DNA of 40,304 nucleotides from JBATTK01 sp049670505 (GCA_049670505.1 JBATTK010000139.1:1-40304); one strand, 5' to 3'. Positions 7,937-16,133 are shown, counted from the first letter of the stretch. Numbers and translations are program-made. Notes: a model not told the origin generated them from the letters alone.

Positions 7937-8807
7937 TAAGGATATCTTTTCGATGTTGAATTTGATATTGTTTGGGAGAAATACCGAATTTCTTATGGAA
8001 GACCTTTATAAAATGAGAGGTATTCCCATAACCTACCTGAAGCATAGTGTCGGTAACGGTATTGCCTTTTTCTTTTAGGAGTTCGCCCGCTTTTTCCAAA
8101 CGTTTTTGAATAAGCCATTTTTTAGGAGGGATAGTAAATTTCCTTTTAAAGTCGCGTTGAAAGGTAGAAACGCTCCTACCCGTTAAATACGCGTAGTCCT
8201 CTATATCCAAAGGTTTGTCAAAGTGTTCCTCCATAAAAGCACCAATGCCCTTTTTCTCTCTGTTCTTTACGGATTGTAAGCTATGTACAAATTCATTGCC
8301 TTCTGGGGCGAGGGCGATGAGGTGCAAAAATTCGACTAGCTTGGATTTTGTAAACTGATGCAAATGTTTGCCCTGGTATAAAGCTAACAAGGTATCCGTG
8401 AACAAACGCAAATCTTCTGTGTACGGTAAGATAAGCATATCCGCAGCGGCATTGGTGCTTAAAGGCTCTAAATTTGCCAAAAAAGTGTCCGTAACTTCTT
8501 CGTCAAAAAAGAAAACCATAGCATCAAACGTTTTGTTTTTGGGAATAATATCGGAAATCATATACATTCCCTTGGGTAAAAAAATAAACTGATGTTTATG
8601 CACCCTATGTAGTTCCCCTTCTAAGGTCTCTATTTGCAGGACACCATTTAAAACAAGGGTCAATGCATGTGCCGATAAATATCTTTGGTGCTGCGAATCG
8701 GCAACGTCAACACTTTTAAGGAGAACACAGGAGCGTCCGCTCCTAAGGACTTTCTCTATTTTGGGATGCTGATAAAAGGCTTGTGGAACTACTTTCATGG
8801 TTTTCAA
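7932..8807 (-). CDS. AraC family transcriptional regulator
   Basis: A 291-residue protein. The N-terminal half (about 1-165) is a cupin-like sensing domain of the ExsA/AraC_N kind (LTLVLNGVLQIETLEG, then HQFIFLPKGMYMIS). Residues about 190-285 are the double helix-turn-helix DNA-binding domain, including FMEEHFDKPLDIEDYAYLTG and the family signature VGYGNTSHFIKVFHKKFGISPKQY. It is probably a ligand-responsive activator; the ligand is unknown. The nearest same-strand target is the 3-hydroxyisobutyrate-dehydrogenase-like gene 111 bp downstream. Its stop codon lies inside copy 1 of the 24-bp repeat. An imperfect -7 box, CATCTTTG, lies at 8815-8822 just upstream of the start. Confidence 0.92.
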   Translation of the reverse strand: MKTMKVVPQAFYQHPKIEKVLRSGRSCVLLKSVDVADSQHQRYLSAHALTLVLNGVLQIETLEGELHRVHKHQFIFLPKGMYMISDIIPKNKTFDAMVFFFDEEVTDTFLANLEPLSTNAAADMLILPYTEDLRLFTDTLLALYQGKHLHQFTKSKLVEFLHLIALAPEGNEFVHSLQSVKNREKKGIGAFMEEHFDKPLDIEDYAYLTGRSVSTFQRDFKRKFTIPPKKWLIQKRLEKAGELLKEKGNTVTDTMLQVGYGNTSHFIKVFHKKFGISPKQYQIQHRKDILI

Positions 8808-8865
8808 AGATGAACCTTATTGTGGAAAGAGAATGTAGTCTTTTTATAAAAGTAGTGATTTTAGG

Positions 8866-9243
8866 TCATTTAATCTTCGCTCTTCCTTTCGATTTGGGAA
8901 TATTCCCGATACGCGGGCTATTTGCCTTGATAAGATCGGCAATATAGTTGGCCTCTTCTTCGAATGTATCGGAAGTTTCATGGAGTATCAACCAAGTTTT
9001 AGGCCCATACCCTTTTATGTATCCCAACCCCTTTACCTCATTAAGTAATGATTTGTGATGTTCCCGTTTTGTAGCCACCCAAATACCATTTTCTTGGAGC
9101 GTATCGTCTTTTTTGTAGAAGGCGAATACAATTTTTTCGCCAATGTAAAAGGCATCTATTCCAAACATTTTTTTATGCCTTAGCGGCAAAGGATATAGAA
9201 GTTCCAAAAAGAAATCGTAGTCCATTTTCTTTGTAATGTTCAA
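8866..9243 (-). CDS. Small hypothetical protein, TfoX/YjbR-like
   Basis: A 125-residue soluble protein without signal peptide or membrane segment. The stretch RHKKMFGIDAFYIGEKIVFA resembles the N-terminal core of TfoX/Sxy- or MmcQ/YjbR-like small proteins (MFG followed by a G-E-K turn), but the match is loose. The C-terminus is Lys/Arg-rich (PKSKGRAKIK). It is the last gene of the putative arsenosugar operon, 16 bp after the TIGR04283 transferase. A link to that pathway rests only on position. Function unknown. Confidence 0.65.
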   Translation of the reverse strand: MNITKKMDYDFFLELLYPLPLRHKKMFGIDAFYIGEKIVFAFYKKDDTLQENGIWVATKREHHKSLLNEVKGLGYIKGYGPKTWLILHETSDTFEEEANYIADLIKANSPRIGNIPKSKGRAKIK

Positions 9244-9259
9244 AATGTTGGTATGCGCC

Positions 9260-9970
9260 TTAAGAGGCTACCTTTCTTTTATAATAATCGTATAAGGCTC
9301 CGGGTGGTGCCCCAAAGAGTTTTTTTAGGTGTATGATCCCAAAATGGTATTGCAATCGCAACAATCCGTTTTTCTCATATTTCCGGGCTGAAGTTTGCAC
9401 ACGCTGCGGGAGTACCTTAAAATTGGTCATCTTGTATAAACGACCAATGAATTCGTTATCCTCATAAATAATATATTCCTCATTAAAACCTTTGGTCTTT
9501 GTGAACAGTTCTTTGGTGATAAAAAGGGATTGATCTCCTCCCCGACAAATTTTGTGGTTCATTTTAGTAAACCATGCAAATACTTTTAGCATCCAATGAT
9601 TACTATCGAACTCCATTCTGAAACAACCGGAATTATGCCCATTGGCTGTGGCCTTAAGCACAAAACCATCAAAATTTTTTGGCGGTAAAGTATCCACGTG
9701 GAGAAAATACAATATTTCGCCCTTGGCATGCCGTGCACCATAATTCATTTGTTTGGCCCGTCCTTTTTTAGAAAGTAATACAGTTGCCCCTAAGTTGGAT
9801 GCTATGGTAACGGTATGATCCAAGCTACCTCCATCAACAATTAGAACTTCCCGGATATTTTTTTTGGAACCTACATTTTTTTTCAAATAGGTCAAAAGTT
9901 TTCCAACATGTTCTTCCTCGTTTAAAACAGGAACTATGACACTTATGGTCTTCGTATTATTTTGCTTCAT
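9260..9970 (-). CDS. GT2 glycosyltransferase, TIGR04283 type (arsenosugar-associated)
   Basis: A 236-residue family 2 glycosyltransferase. The N-terminus has the GT-A nucleotide-sugar fold: ISVIVPVLNEEEHV, VLIVDGGSLDHT, and FLHVDTLPP as the DxD-like segment (HVD). GGDQSLFITKELF and EYIIYEDNEF are the later GT2 blocks. Length and motifs fit TIGR04283 (formerly rSAM/selenodomain-associated transferase 2), a family that co-occurs with arsM and arsS. The likely role is a transfer step in building the arsenosugar aglycone, which is inference. Its start overlaps the end of the DUF547 gene by 14 bp, so the two are translated from one mRNA. Confidence 0.88.
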   Translation of the reverse strand: MKQNNTKTISVIVPVLNEEEHVGKLLTYLKKNVGSKKNIREVLIVDGGSLDHTVTIASNLGATVLLSKKGRAKQMNYGARHAKGEILYFLHVDTLPPKNFDGFVLKATANGHNSGCFRMEFDSNHWMLKVFAWFTKMNHKICRGGDQSLFITKELFTKTKGFNEEYIIYEDNEFIGRLYKMTNFKVLPQRVQTSARKYEKNGLLRLQYHFGIIHLKKLFGAPPGALYDYYKRKVAS

Positions 9971-10850
9971 TAAGGCTCCAATCGTATTTAAGATAAGTTA
10001 CTTTGGCAGTGTTGGAAATGGGCGTCTTTGCATAGGCATTGATATAATCGATCAATGAACCCTTTGTGGTAAAATCTTTCTTGTACCACTTAAAGATGTT
10101 GGATAATTGTATCCTATCGTTACTTATGACGTTTCGTTTGGTATCCGATATAAAATCTATGGTCATCTCCTGTAACTGTCCTTCCAATTTCGCAGTGGTA
10201 TACGCTTCGTTCAGTAGTCTGGGGCAGGAGTATGACGCGCAGTTAATCGCAAAATGAATGCGGGGTTCACCCATTTTCCGAAGAATTTTATGCTCTATTT
10301 CTCCCAAGTTATACCATTTTGTTCCTAATTTGAAAAATCGTGTTCCCCACGGGTCTTTTATATCCTTTATACTCTTTATGGGGTAGTTATCTATAATCAA
10401 TTGTATGGTAAAGGCGTTATAAGCATTGATCCAGTAAGTAAGTACATCTGCCCTATCCCACTCATTAGTTGGCATATTGACGGATAAGGCATCCAAATAG
10501 GCTTTTAATTCTGCTTTGTTGGCCTTAAAACCGTTGTAATCAACATCTCCATTGGCATTTACATAAGTCTTTAGTAATTTATCGAAGGCACCGTGGTCAA
10601 ATTTTTCCTTGGGTGTTTCCTTAACTACCACCATTTTCTTTATAATCCCAGTGGCTTCATGTGTAGTTATAGTATCCACCATGATTTCTTCGGTTTCCTG
10701 CACCCCTGTTGTCGGAGGGTTTGTTTTAGTTTCCTTGGCATAGGCAGGGGGTTCAATTTTTGGAAGATCTTGGCCCCGTTCAATTGTTGGTTTGGCGTTT
10801 CCACAGGAAATATTAGAAATAAATAGCAACATCAAAGCAATAGCCCGCAT
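9957..10850 (-). CDS. DUF547 domain lipoprotein (paralogue 2, arsenosugar operon)
   Basis: A 297-residue protein with a short leader and lipobox-like ISC (Cys16), a Pro/Thr/Glu-rich linker to about residue 80, then a DUF547 domain. Shared blocks with the first DUF547 protein are YWINAYNAFTIQLIIDNYPI, HFAINCASYSCPR with the same CX4C pair, FKWYKKDF and the terminal YDWSLNEAK. The biochemical role of DUF547 is unknown. Its 14-bp overlap with the TIGR04283 gene ties it to the arsenosugar operon. It is separated from arsM by 156 bp, the largest gap in the operon, which is where a missing arsS could have been. Confidence 0.87.
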   Translation of the reverse strand: MRAIALMLLFISNISCGNAKPTIERGQDLPKIEPPAYAKETKTNPPTTGVQETEEIMVDTITTHEATGIIKKMVVVKETPKEKFDHGAFDKLLKTYVNANGDVDYNGFKANKAELKAYLDALSVNMPTNEWDRADVLTYWINAYNAFTIQLIIDNYPIKSIKDIKDPWGTRFFKLGTKWYNLGEIEHKILRKMGEPRIHFAINCASYSCPRLLNEAYTTAKLEGQLQEMTIDFISDTKRNVISNDRIQLSNIFKWYKKDFTTKGSLIDYINAYAKTPISNTAKVTYLKYDWSLNEAK

Positions 10851-11006
10851 ATGATAAATTTAAAAATTAAGTCTAAGCGGATCAAATTTCCTTACAGGAA
10901 AAATCAATATTCTTACTATTAGGACAAGTCCAGGATGACGACGGATAAAACGCCTTGTCCGATACACCCCATACGTTCCCAGGAGATTGGAATCTTATCT
11001 ATTCCC
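10851..11006 (-). other. 156-bp gap inside the operon, no arsS remnant seen
   Basis: I translated this gap on the minus strand in three frames. All carry stops and none shows a CxxxCxxC radical-SAM motif or the Cys-rich tail expected of ArsS. No promoter box or strong hairpin was found. Confidence 0.5.
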
Positions 11007-11972
11007 TCAACAGCAGCCCCCACCATTGTAATGCCAAGTGCTTTCACTGATGTGTATTTGATCATTGGACCCGGCCAAAGCGGCCGCAGTCTTATCACAA
11101 ACGGCCAAAGGCTGATTCTGTAATAATACATGTCCTTTGTGATCATCAAAATGCGATTGGTCTCCGTAATATATTGCGGTTTTACCGGTAAAGATACAAG
11201 GCCCATCCACGGGCATAGGATCTTTGATGGCTGCAATTTCTATGGATTCAATATGTATGAGTTCGTCCGTTGGGTAGTGATTGGGAGACAATATCCTGTA
11301 CGATTTGCGCGCCCTTATCTCAATAGTACCGAAACCTGCATCGGTGAGTACTTTTATATAATCCTTGATGGGGATACTTCCACTAAGGCATAGGGCCCTT
11401 AAACGATCGTCGTTCCTAAGTGTTTCGTTCATAGGTTGTTCGCAAGTGGGATCGCTCATTACCAAACGTCCATGTGGCTTCAATATGCGGTACATTTCGG
11501 CAACGGCTTTTTTTAGATCCTCGGCCTTAAAGATGTTAAAAAGACAATTTTGCGCGGCCACATCAATACTTTCATCCGCAACGGGAAGCTGTAGGGCATC
11601 GCCTTTGATCAAGTTGACGTATTCACTTTTGAACCAATCGTTTTCTTCTTCCGCAATCTTAAAGTTGTCATATGAGGCCTGTAACATTTCATCTACAACA
11701 TCAACTCCGATCACTCCTCCTTTTTGTCGTGAGAAATAGGAGAACTGCAATAACTCCATGCCGCCACCGACCCCAACGTACAACACCTTTGGATCGTTGA
11801 TGAGGTCCTGGGCGGAAACGGTACTGCCACACCCATAATTCATTTCCTGCATTATTTTGGGAACAGAGAGTCCGGGAAATTGCCAAATAGGATTGGTAGT
11901 ACAACAGAGACCAACATCTGGAGTCAAAGCTGCTTCCTTGTATAAATCGTTCGTGACTTCTAAATAACTCAT
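11007..11972 (-). CDS. arsM: Arsenosugar-type arsenite methyltransferase ArsM
   Basis: A 321-residue SAM-dependent methyltransferase that converts arsenite to methylated arsenicals in the cytoplasm. The class I SAM site is VLYVGVGGGMELLQ (residues 63-76), followed by VIGVDVVDEML and the motif DESIDVAAQNCLFNI. Candidate arsenic-binding cysteines are Cys23-Cys24, Cys48, Cys143, Cys177 and Cys195, with a further Cys pair at the very C-terminus (GGGCC). Length and the atypical GVGGG/QNC sequences fit the arsenosugar-biosynthesis ArsM family rather than detoxification ArsM of ars operons; no arsR, arsB or arsC is nearby. It is preceded by the nucleoside phosphorylase gene (85 bp) and followed by the DUF547 gene (156 bp). 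Which Cys residues bind arsenic is inferred. Confidence 0.88.
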   Translation of the reverse strand: MSYLEVTNDLYKEAALTPDVGLCCTTNPIWQFPGLSVPKIMQEMNYGCGSTVSAQDLINDPKVLYVGVGGGMELLQFSYFSRQKGGVIGVDVVDEMLQASYDNFKIAEEENDWFKSEYVNLIKGDALQLPVADESIDVAAQNCLFNIFKAEDLKKAVAEMYRILKPHGRLVMSDPTCEQPMNETLRNDDRLRALCLSGSIPIKDYIKVLTDAGFGTIEIRARKSYRILSPNHYPTDELIHIESIEIAAIKDPMPVDGPCIFTGKTAIYYGDQSHFDDHKGHVLLQNQPLAVCDKTAAALAGSNDQIHISESTWHYNGGGCC

Positions 11973-12057
11973 TTCTTTTTTTTGGATTTTAACTTCACTT
12001 CCTCTAACGATCTGTCGGTTTTATAAGGACCGATAAAGGCAACTATTTGCCCATAGG

Positions 12058-12879
12058 CTATATTTCCGCAATTAGTTCGTTAAATAGTTTGATCATCTTT
12101 GGTTCGGCATTCCCCGCTATTTCTATAATCTCTTGAATATTAACTGCTTGCAAATTATCGGGATCACATTCATCGGTTAAAACAGATACGGCTACTACAG
12201 GTAGTCGTAAATGATTGGCAACGATTACTTCTGGAACGGTACTCATTCCAACGGCATCCGCTCCAATGATCTTTAACATTCGATATTCGGCTTTGGTCTC
12301 TAATTGCGGACCTACAACGGAGACATAAACCCCTTGTTGTAAGGAAATATTTTCCCTTTCTGCAATAGCAATGACCTTTGCTTGCATAGATAGATCGTAT
12401 GGTTCGCTCATATCTACAAAGCGGTCACCAAATTGGGACACATTCTTAAAGGCCAAAGGTGAACCGCCCTGAAGATTTATATGATCTTTGATCAACATCA
12501 AATCTCCTTTTTTGAAGTTGAGGTTTATGGCTCCGGCCGCATTGGAAACAAACAATTTCTGTATTCCCAATTGATGCATAACGCGGATAGGGTAGGTAAC
12601 GTCCAATAGGTCATAACCTTCATATAGGTGGAATCTGCCTTGCATTACCACCACCTTTTTACCTTTTAAGGTACCATAGATCAGTTTGCCGGTATGGAAC
12701 TCTACGGTCGCCAAGGGAAAAAAGGGAATATGGTTATAATGTGCTTCTATGGGATTTTCTATTTCATCTACCAATTTGCCCAGCCCCGTACCCAGGACAA
12801 TTCCTATTTGGGGTGTGTCGAATCCCTTGTTTTTTAAATATGTGGTGGATTCCTCCAATTGTTTACTCGTCATCATCAT
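12058..12879 (-). CDS. Purine nucleoside phosphorylase
   Basis: A 273-residue trimeric-type PNP (PNP/MTAP family). It contains GIVLGTGLGKL (phosphate loop), QGRFHLYEGY with the catalytic-loop His, VSNAAGAIN, and GPQLETKAEYRM with Glu194 at the base-binding position. The usual base-binding Asn of TN is an Asp here (VSVLTDECDP, Asp236), as in the adenine-specific MTAP branch. In this operon a phosphorylase or nucleosidase is needed to remove adenine from the 5'-deoxy-5'-dimethylarsinoyl-adenosine that ArsS makes, so this enzyme may act on that adduct; that is inference. Its start codon overlaps the TGA stop of the upstream transferase gene (ATGA), giving translational coupling. Confidence 0.9.
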   Translation of the reverse strand: MMMTSKQLEESTTYLKNKGFDTPQIGIVLGTGLGKLVDEIENPIEAHYNHIPFFPLATVEFHTGKLIYGTLKGKKVVVMQGRFHLYEGYDLLDVTYPIRVMHQLGIQKLFVSNAAGAINLNFKKGDLMLIKDHINLQGGSPLAFKNVSQFGDRFVDMSEPYDLSMQAKVIAIAERENISLQQGVYVSVVGPQLETKAEYRMLKIIGADAVGMSTVPEVIVANHLRLPVVAVSVLTDECDPDNLQAVNIQEIIEIAGNAEPKMIKLFNELIAEI

Positions 12880-13553
12880 GCTTTAATGTCTTTTAAAAAA
12901 AGTTGGAACGCTTCAATATCCTTTATGTCTTGGTATAGGTCAATGTCATTTTTGGTTTCCAATAGTTTGATATTTTGGTCCTTTATGTCGTTTAAGGTAT
13001 CCCTGAGCACCGTTTCCTTGCCCCAAGCCTTATTTTTGAAGAGGACCTCGTTGTATAACTTCATTCCCAATAAATAGTAGCCCCCATCTTCTGCCGGTCC
13101 TACTACATAATCATGTTGGTCTAAAACAGCGAAGGCGTTTTCTAGATCGGCCGTAGTTAAATCGTACATATCGCTTCCAATAACGATAATTTTTTTAAAG
13201 CCAGATGTAAAACCCGACTGGAAGGCATTGGACATGCGCTGACCCAGATCATCTCCTTGCTGTATTTTTTTATCATAAATAGTGGCATCCCAAATATCAT
13301 CTTCCCAAATAGCTTCGGAATAGTACGTAGTTTTACTCGCCTTAAGACTTCTGGTAATCTTAACTGTATGTTGTAACAAAAACTGATAGATTTTTAGAGC
13401 GGCTTCGTCCCCTACGGTAGCTGCCAATCTAGTCTTGCATTTCCCCAGTTCCGGATTTCTAGTGAAGATAAGGAGCAGATTTTCCGACGCTGTACGGTGG
13501 TGCCTATCGTCATGTTCGTCCCCACTTTTTCCCTTAGGTAAACTAAAATTCAT
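12876..13553 (-). CDS. GT-A-fold transferase, TIGR04282 type (arsenosugar-associated)
   Basis: A 225-residue member of the TIGR04282 family (formerly rSAM/selenodomain-associated transferase 1), related to nucleotidyl/glycosyl transferases such as CofC. Blocks seen are LLIFTRNPELGKCKTRLA, GDDLGQRMSNAF, IVIGSDMYDLT and YVVGPAEDGGYYLLGM. The family occurs with TIGR04283, arsM and arsS. A nucleotide- or sugar-transfer role in making the glycoside part is inferred. The His-rich N-terminal extension (about residues 12-22) looks non-catalytic, so a start nearer LLLIFTRNPE cannot be excluded. It is 9 bp behind the rhodanese gene and overlaps the phosphorylase gene by 4 bp. Confidence 0.87.
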   Translation of the reverse strand: MNFSLPKGKSGDEHDDRHHRTASENLLLIFTRNPELGKCKTRLAATVGDEAALKIYQFLLQHTVKITRSLKASKTTYYSEAIWEDDIWDATIYDKKIQQGDDLGQRMSNAFQSGFTSGFKKIIVIGSDMYDLTTADLENAFAVLDQHDYVVGPAEDGGYYLLGMKLYNEVLFKNKAWGKETVLRDTLNDIKDQNIKLLETKNDIDLYQDIKDIEAFQLFLKDIKA

Positions 13554-13562
13554 AGTACTGCC

Positions 13563-14057
13563 TTATCTATATACTTTATCCCCATTGGTCAGGAACTTTT
13601 CCCATTGCTTACCAAAGGCATGTACTTTATTGGTCATATTGCCATGGGTATCAAAAACGGGATACCCTTGGTTTTTCCATTCAAAAATACCTCCGTATAA
13701 ATTTTGAACATGGGTATAGCCCACTTTCATTAATATCTCGGCAATATCTTCGGAACGCACGCCAATGGAACAATAGACCACAATATGCGCATTTTTGTCC
13801 TTTATTTTTGAAATCACCGTTTTAGGCTCAAAGGTTTTAAAACCTACCCAAACCGCTTGTTTCAGATGACTTACATTAAATTCTTCTTTTTCCCGGGCAT
13901 CTAACAGGACCACACGGTCAATTTTGGCCAAATCGATACATTCCACATAGGGAACGTTTTCTGTATTGAACTGCTTAAGGATTTCTTCAATGGTTTGTTG
14001 TCCAAATCCCTGGAAATTACAAAATAGGAGTAAAAAGAAAATCCTTACCAACTTCAT
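13563..14057 (-). CDS. Secreted single-domain rhodanese
   Basis: A 164-residue protein with signal peptide (about residues 1-20, ending GFGQ) and one rhodanese domain: VVLLDAREKEEFNVSHL, active-site loop VVYCSIGVRSE with catalytic Cys96, and NLYGGIFEWKNQGYPV. It is predicted to be a periplasmic persulphide/sulphur transferase, or an oxyanion-binding protein. It is the first gene after the promoter box at 14087-14094 and heads the seven-gene minus-strand operon. Rhodaneses bind sulphur and can bind arsenate-like oxyanions, but the role here is not shown by sequence. Confidence 0.88.
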   Translation of the reverse strand: MKLVRIFFLLLFCNFQGFGQQTIEEILKQFNTENVPYVECIDLAKIDRVVLLDAREKEEFNVSHLKQAVWVGFKTFEPKTVISKIKDKNAHIVVYCSIGVRSEDIAEILMKVGYTHVQNLYGGIFEWKNQGYPVFDTHGNMTNKVHAFGKQWEKFLTNGDKVYR

Positions 14058-14086
14058 TCTTAATGTATTGATCCAAAATGCAGCTG

Positions 14087-14094
14087 CAAAGATA
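14087..14094 (-). promoter_or_regulatory. -7 box of the arsenosugar operon
   Basis: On the minus strand the box is TATCTTTG, an exact match to TAnnTTTG, ending about 29 bp before the rhodanese start codon. A -33 TTTG exists but at 26 bp, longer than usual. No repressor palindrome is obvious. Confidence 0.55.
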
Positions 14095-14189
14095 TGGTTT
14101 CTACGGAAAGAACCTGCTTACAAAATAGGCATGGAGGTCTTCCCATATTATTTTTAATTCGGTATTTTTAAAGAAAATAATCAGGTCTT

Positions 14190-15755
14190 ATGATAAAACT
14201 ACGGAAAGTAGTATGCGTATCTTTTGTTTTATTTGTTTTGACTTCCTGCAAAGATAAAACGGATCAAAAACCCGCAATGGAATTGGTAGAAACAGTTGAA
14301 ACGTACAAAGAGGCATATAGGCCACAATTTCATTTTTCACCACCGGAAAAATGGATGAACGACCCCAATGGGTTGGTGTATAACGATGGGATATACCACC
14401 TTTTTTATCAGTTTTATCCAGATGATATTGTGTGGGGCCCCATGCACTGGGGACATGCCGTAAGCAAGGATATGCTTCATTGGGAACACCAACCAATTGC
14501 TTTATTTCCTGACGAACACGGTTATATTTTCTCTGGAAGTGCGGTGATGGATCAGCATAATACATCGGGTTTGGGAACAAAGGAAACACCACCTTTGGTG
14601 GCTATTTTCACCTATCATGATATGAAAGGGGAAAAAGCAGGCAGAACCGATTACCAGACCCAAGGTATAGCCTTTAGTTTGGACAATGGGGATACCTGGA
14701 CCAAATACGATGGCAACCCCGTTATAGGAAATAACGGGATGAAGGATTTTAGGGATCCTAAGGTCTTTTGGAACGATAAGGCCAACCAGTGGACCATGCT
14801 CTTGGTTGCCGGAGACCATTTGCAGTTATGGAATTCGGATAATTTGATCGCTTGGGAACAACAAAGCGAATTTGGAAGAAATCAAGGCGCCCATGGAGGT
14901 GTTTGGGAATGTCCAGATCTTTTTCCCTTGAAGGTAACGGGTACCGATGAAGAAAAATGGGTGCTTTTAATCAGTATAAATCCGGGGGCACCCAATGGAG
15001 GTAGTGGTACCCAGTATTTTATCGGGGATTTTGATGGCCATACGTTTACTTCCGACCAAAAGGAATACCGATGGTTAGATTGGGGCACCGATAATTATGC
15101 GGGGGTTACCTATAACCATGTACCGAATAACGATCGGATTTTTGTCGGCTGGATGAGCAATTGGGACTATGCCAGGGACACGCCTACGGAAAAATGGCGC
15201 AGTGCCATGACCCTCCCAAGAAAACTGTCCTTACGGCCTGTAGGGAATGGTTACGATCTTATTAATTATCCCTTGGACAATTTTGATGTTTTATTGGAAG
15301 AGCAATTAAAACAGGATATCATGGTACAAGGCGGATCAACGGAGACCATCTTTTTTGATCATTTTAACCAGACCGAAGTTACATTTATGAGTTCCTCCAA
15401 GAACTTTGCACTAAGTTTTGTGAACAAGCTTAAAGAGGAACTTGTCTTAAGTATGAAAGAGGAAACAGAATCGGTAATGCTAGATCGAACAGTTTCCGGG
15501 AAGACCGGCTTTCAAGAGGATTTTGGTAGTAAGATACATCAAATGCCCGTAGCAAATTTACCAGATGGCCCTTTTGAGGTCCGAATATTGCTGGATCGGT
15601 CTTCCATAGAGGTTTTTATCAATGGCGGACAGTATGTAATGACCGACCAAATTTTCCCCAATGAAAACTATACGGCTCTAGAATTGGAAAACACTTCCAC
15701 GGAGCCTATGGAATTAAAGAATTTTAAGATTTCAAAGGTAAAAGGCGTTTGGTAA
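14190..15755 (+). CDS. GH32 fructan hydrolase lipoprotein (levanase/inulinase type)
   Basis: A 521-residue lipoprotein: lipobox LTSC with Cys20, then an N-terminal five-bladed beta-propeller of GH32 and a C-terminal beta-sandwich (from about residue 385). The three catalytic acids are present: nucleophile Asp58 in WMNDPNG, transition-state stabiliser Asp189 in FRDPKVF, and acid/base Glu240 in WECPDLF. The typical C-terminal segment LLDRSSIEVFINGG is also seen. It cleaves beta-fructosides (levan, inulin or sucrose) at the cell surface or periplasm; exo or endo action cannot be read from the sequence. It is a single gene with no SusCD pair, fructokinase or permease beside it, so it acts outside a visible utilisation locus. 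It is divergent from the arsenosugar operon. Confidence 0.93.
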   Translation: MIKLRKVVCVSFVLFVLTSCKDKTDQKPAMELVETVETYKEAYRPQFHFSPPEKWMNDPNGLVYNDGIYHLFYQFYPDDIVWGPMHWGHAVSKDMLHWEHQPIALFPDEHGYIFSGSAVMDQHNTSGLGTKETPPLVAIFTYHDMKGEKAGRTDYQTQGIAFSLDNGDTWTKYDGNPVIGNNGMKDFRDPKVFWNDKANQWTMLLVAGDHLQLWNSDNLIAWEQQSEFGRNQGAHGGVWECPDLFPLKVTGTDEEKWVLLISINPGAPNGGSGTQYFIGDFDGHTFTSDQKEYRWLDWGTDNYAGVTYNHVPNNDRIFVGWMSNWDYARDTPTEKWRSAMTLPRKLSLRPVGNGYDLINYPLDNFDVLLEEQLKQDIMVQGGSTETIFFDHFNQTEVTFMSSSKNFALSFVNKLKEELVLSMKEETESVMLDRTVSGKTGFQEDFGSKIHQMPVANLPDGPFEVRILLDRSSIEVFINGGQYVMTDQIFPNENYTALELENTSTEPMELKNFKISKVKGVW

Positions 15756-15812
15756 TCCATAACTTATCCTCATAGGGCAGAAGTATAAGATGGTCTGTCG
15801 TTACCTATTGCC

Positions 15813-15908
15813 TTAAACAAAATTCGATATAATAAGGAAGGTAATAAAGGTAACATATATACCCCCTAGGATTAAGAACACATCCAAAAAATTAAATTTC
15901 CGCTTCAT
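15813..15908 (-). CDS. Possible 31-residue single-pass membrane peptide
   Basis: A minus-strand frame from ATG (15908) to TAA (15813) encodes 31 residues: a basic start (MKRKFNFLDVF) and one uninterrupted hydrophobic segment (LILGGIYVTFITFLIISNFV). AAGG lies a few bases before the ATG. The charge and length pattern is that of real bacterial small membrane proteins, and the surroundings are otherwise empty, but there is no homology evidence. An AT-rich region can produce such a frame by chance. Confidence 0.35.
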   Translation of the reverse strand: MKRKFNFLDVFLILGGIYVTFITFLIISNFV

Positions 15909-16067
15909 GACCTTAAAATTAGCTGTATCGGCTACTTATGCAAAATAAAACCGACCAAGTGTGGTATCTATAGATAAGATGTTATTGGACTATGGGATTG
16001 GGGTTATATGTGTTGGGGTACATGGACAAAAAAAGCTCACTGCCGCAAGAGTGATTGCTGCCGCTCG

Positions 16068-16088
16068 CCTGCCTGCTCGGCAGACAGG
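16068..16088. repeat. REP-like GC-rich hairpin
   Basis: CCTGCCTGC (16068-16076), loop TCG, GCAGACAGG (16080-16088): 9 bp with one mismatch. It lacks a T-run, so it is not a terminator. GC-rich palindromes of this kind are often dispersed in intergenic DNA; only one copy is in this window. Confidence 0.5.
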
Positions 16089-16133
16089 TTTGCAACCAGT
16101 GGCGTTCATGGTTATATGATTCACAGTACAGAA

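Noticed and set aside
10919..11236. Minus-strand frame of 105 codons overlapping the end of arsM
   Set aside because: It is a shifted frame of arsM with a tail into the gap; no radical-SAM Cys motif, so it is not an ArsS remnant.
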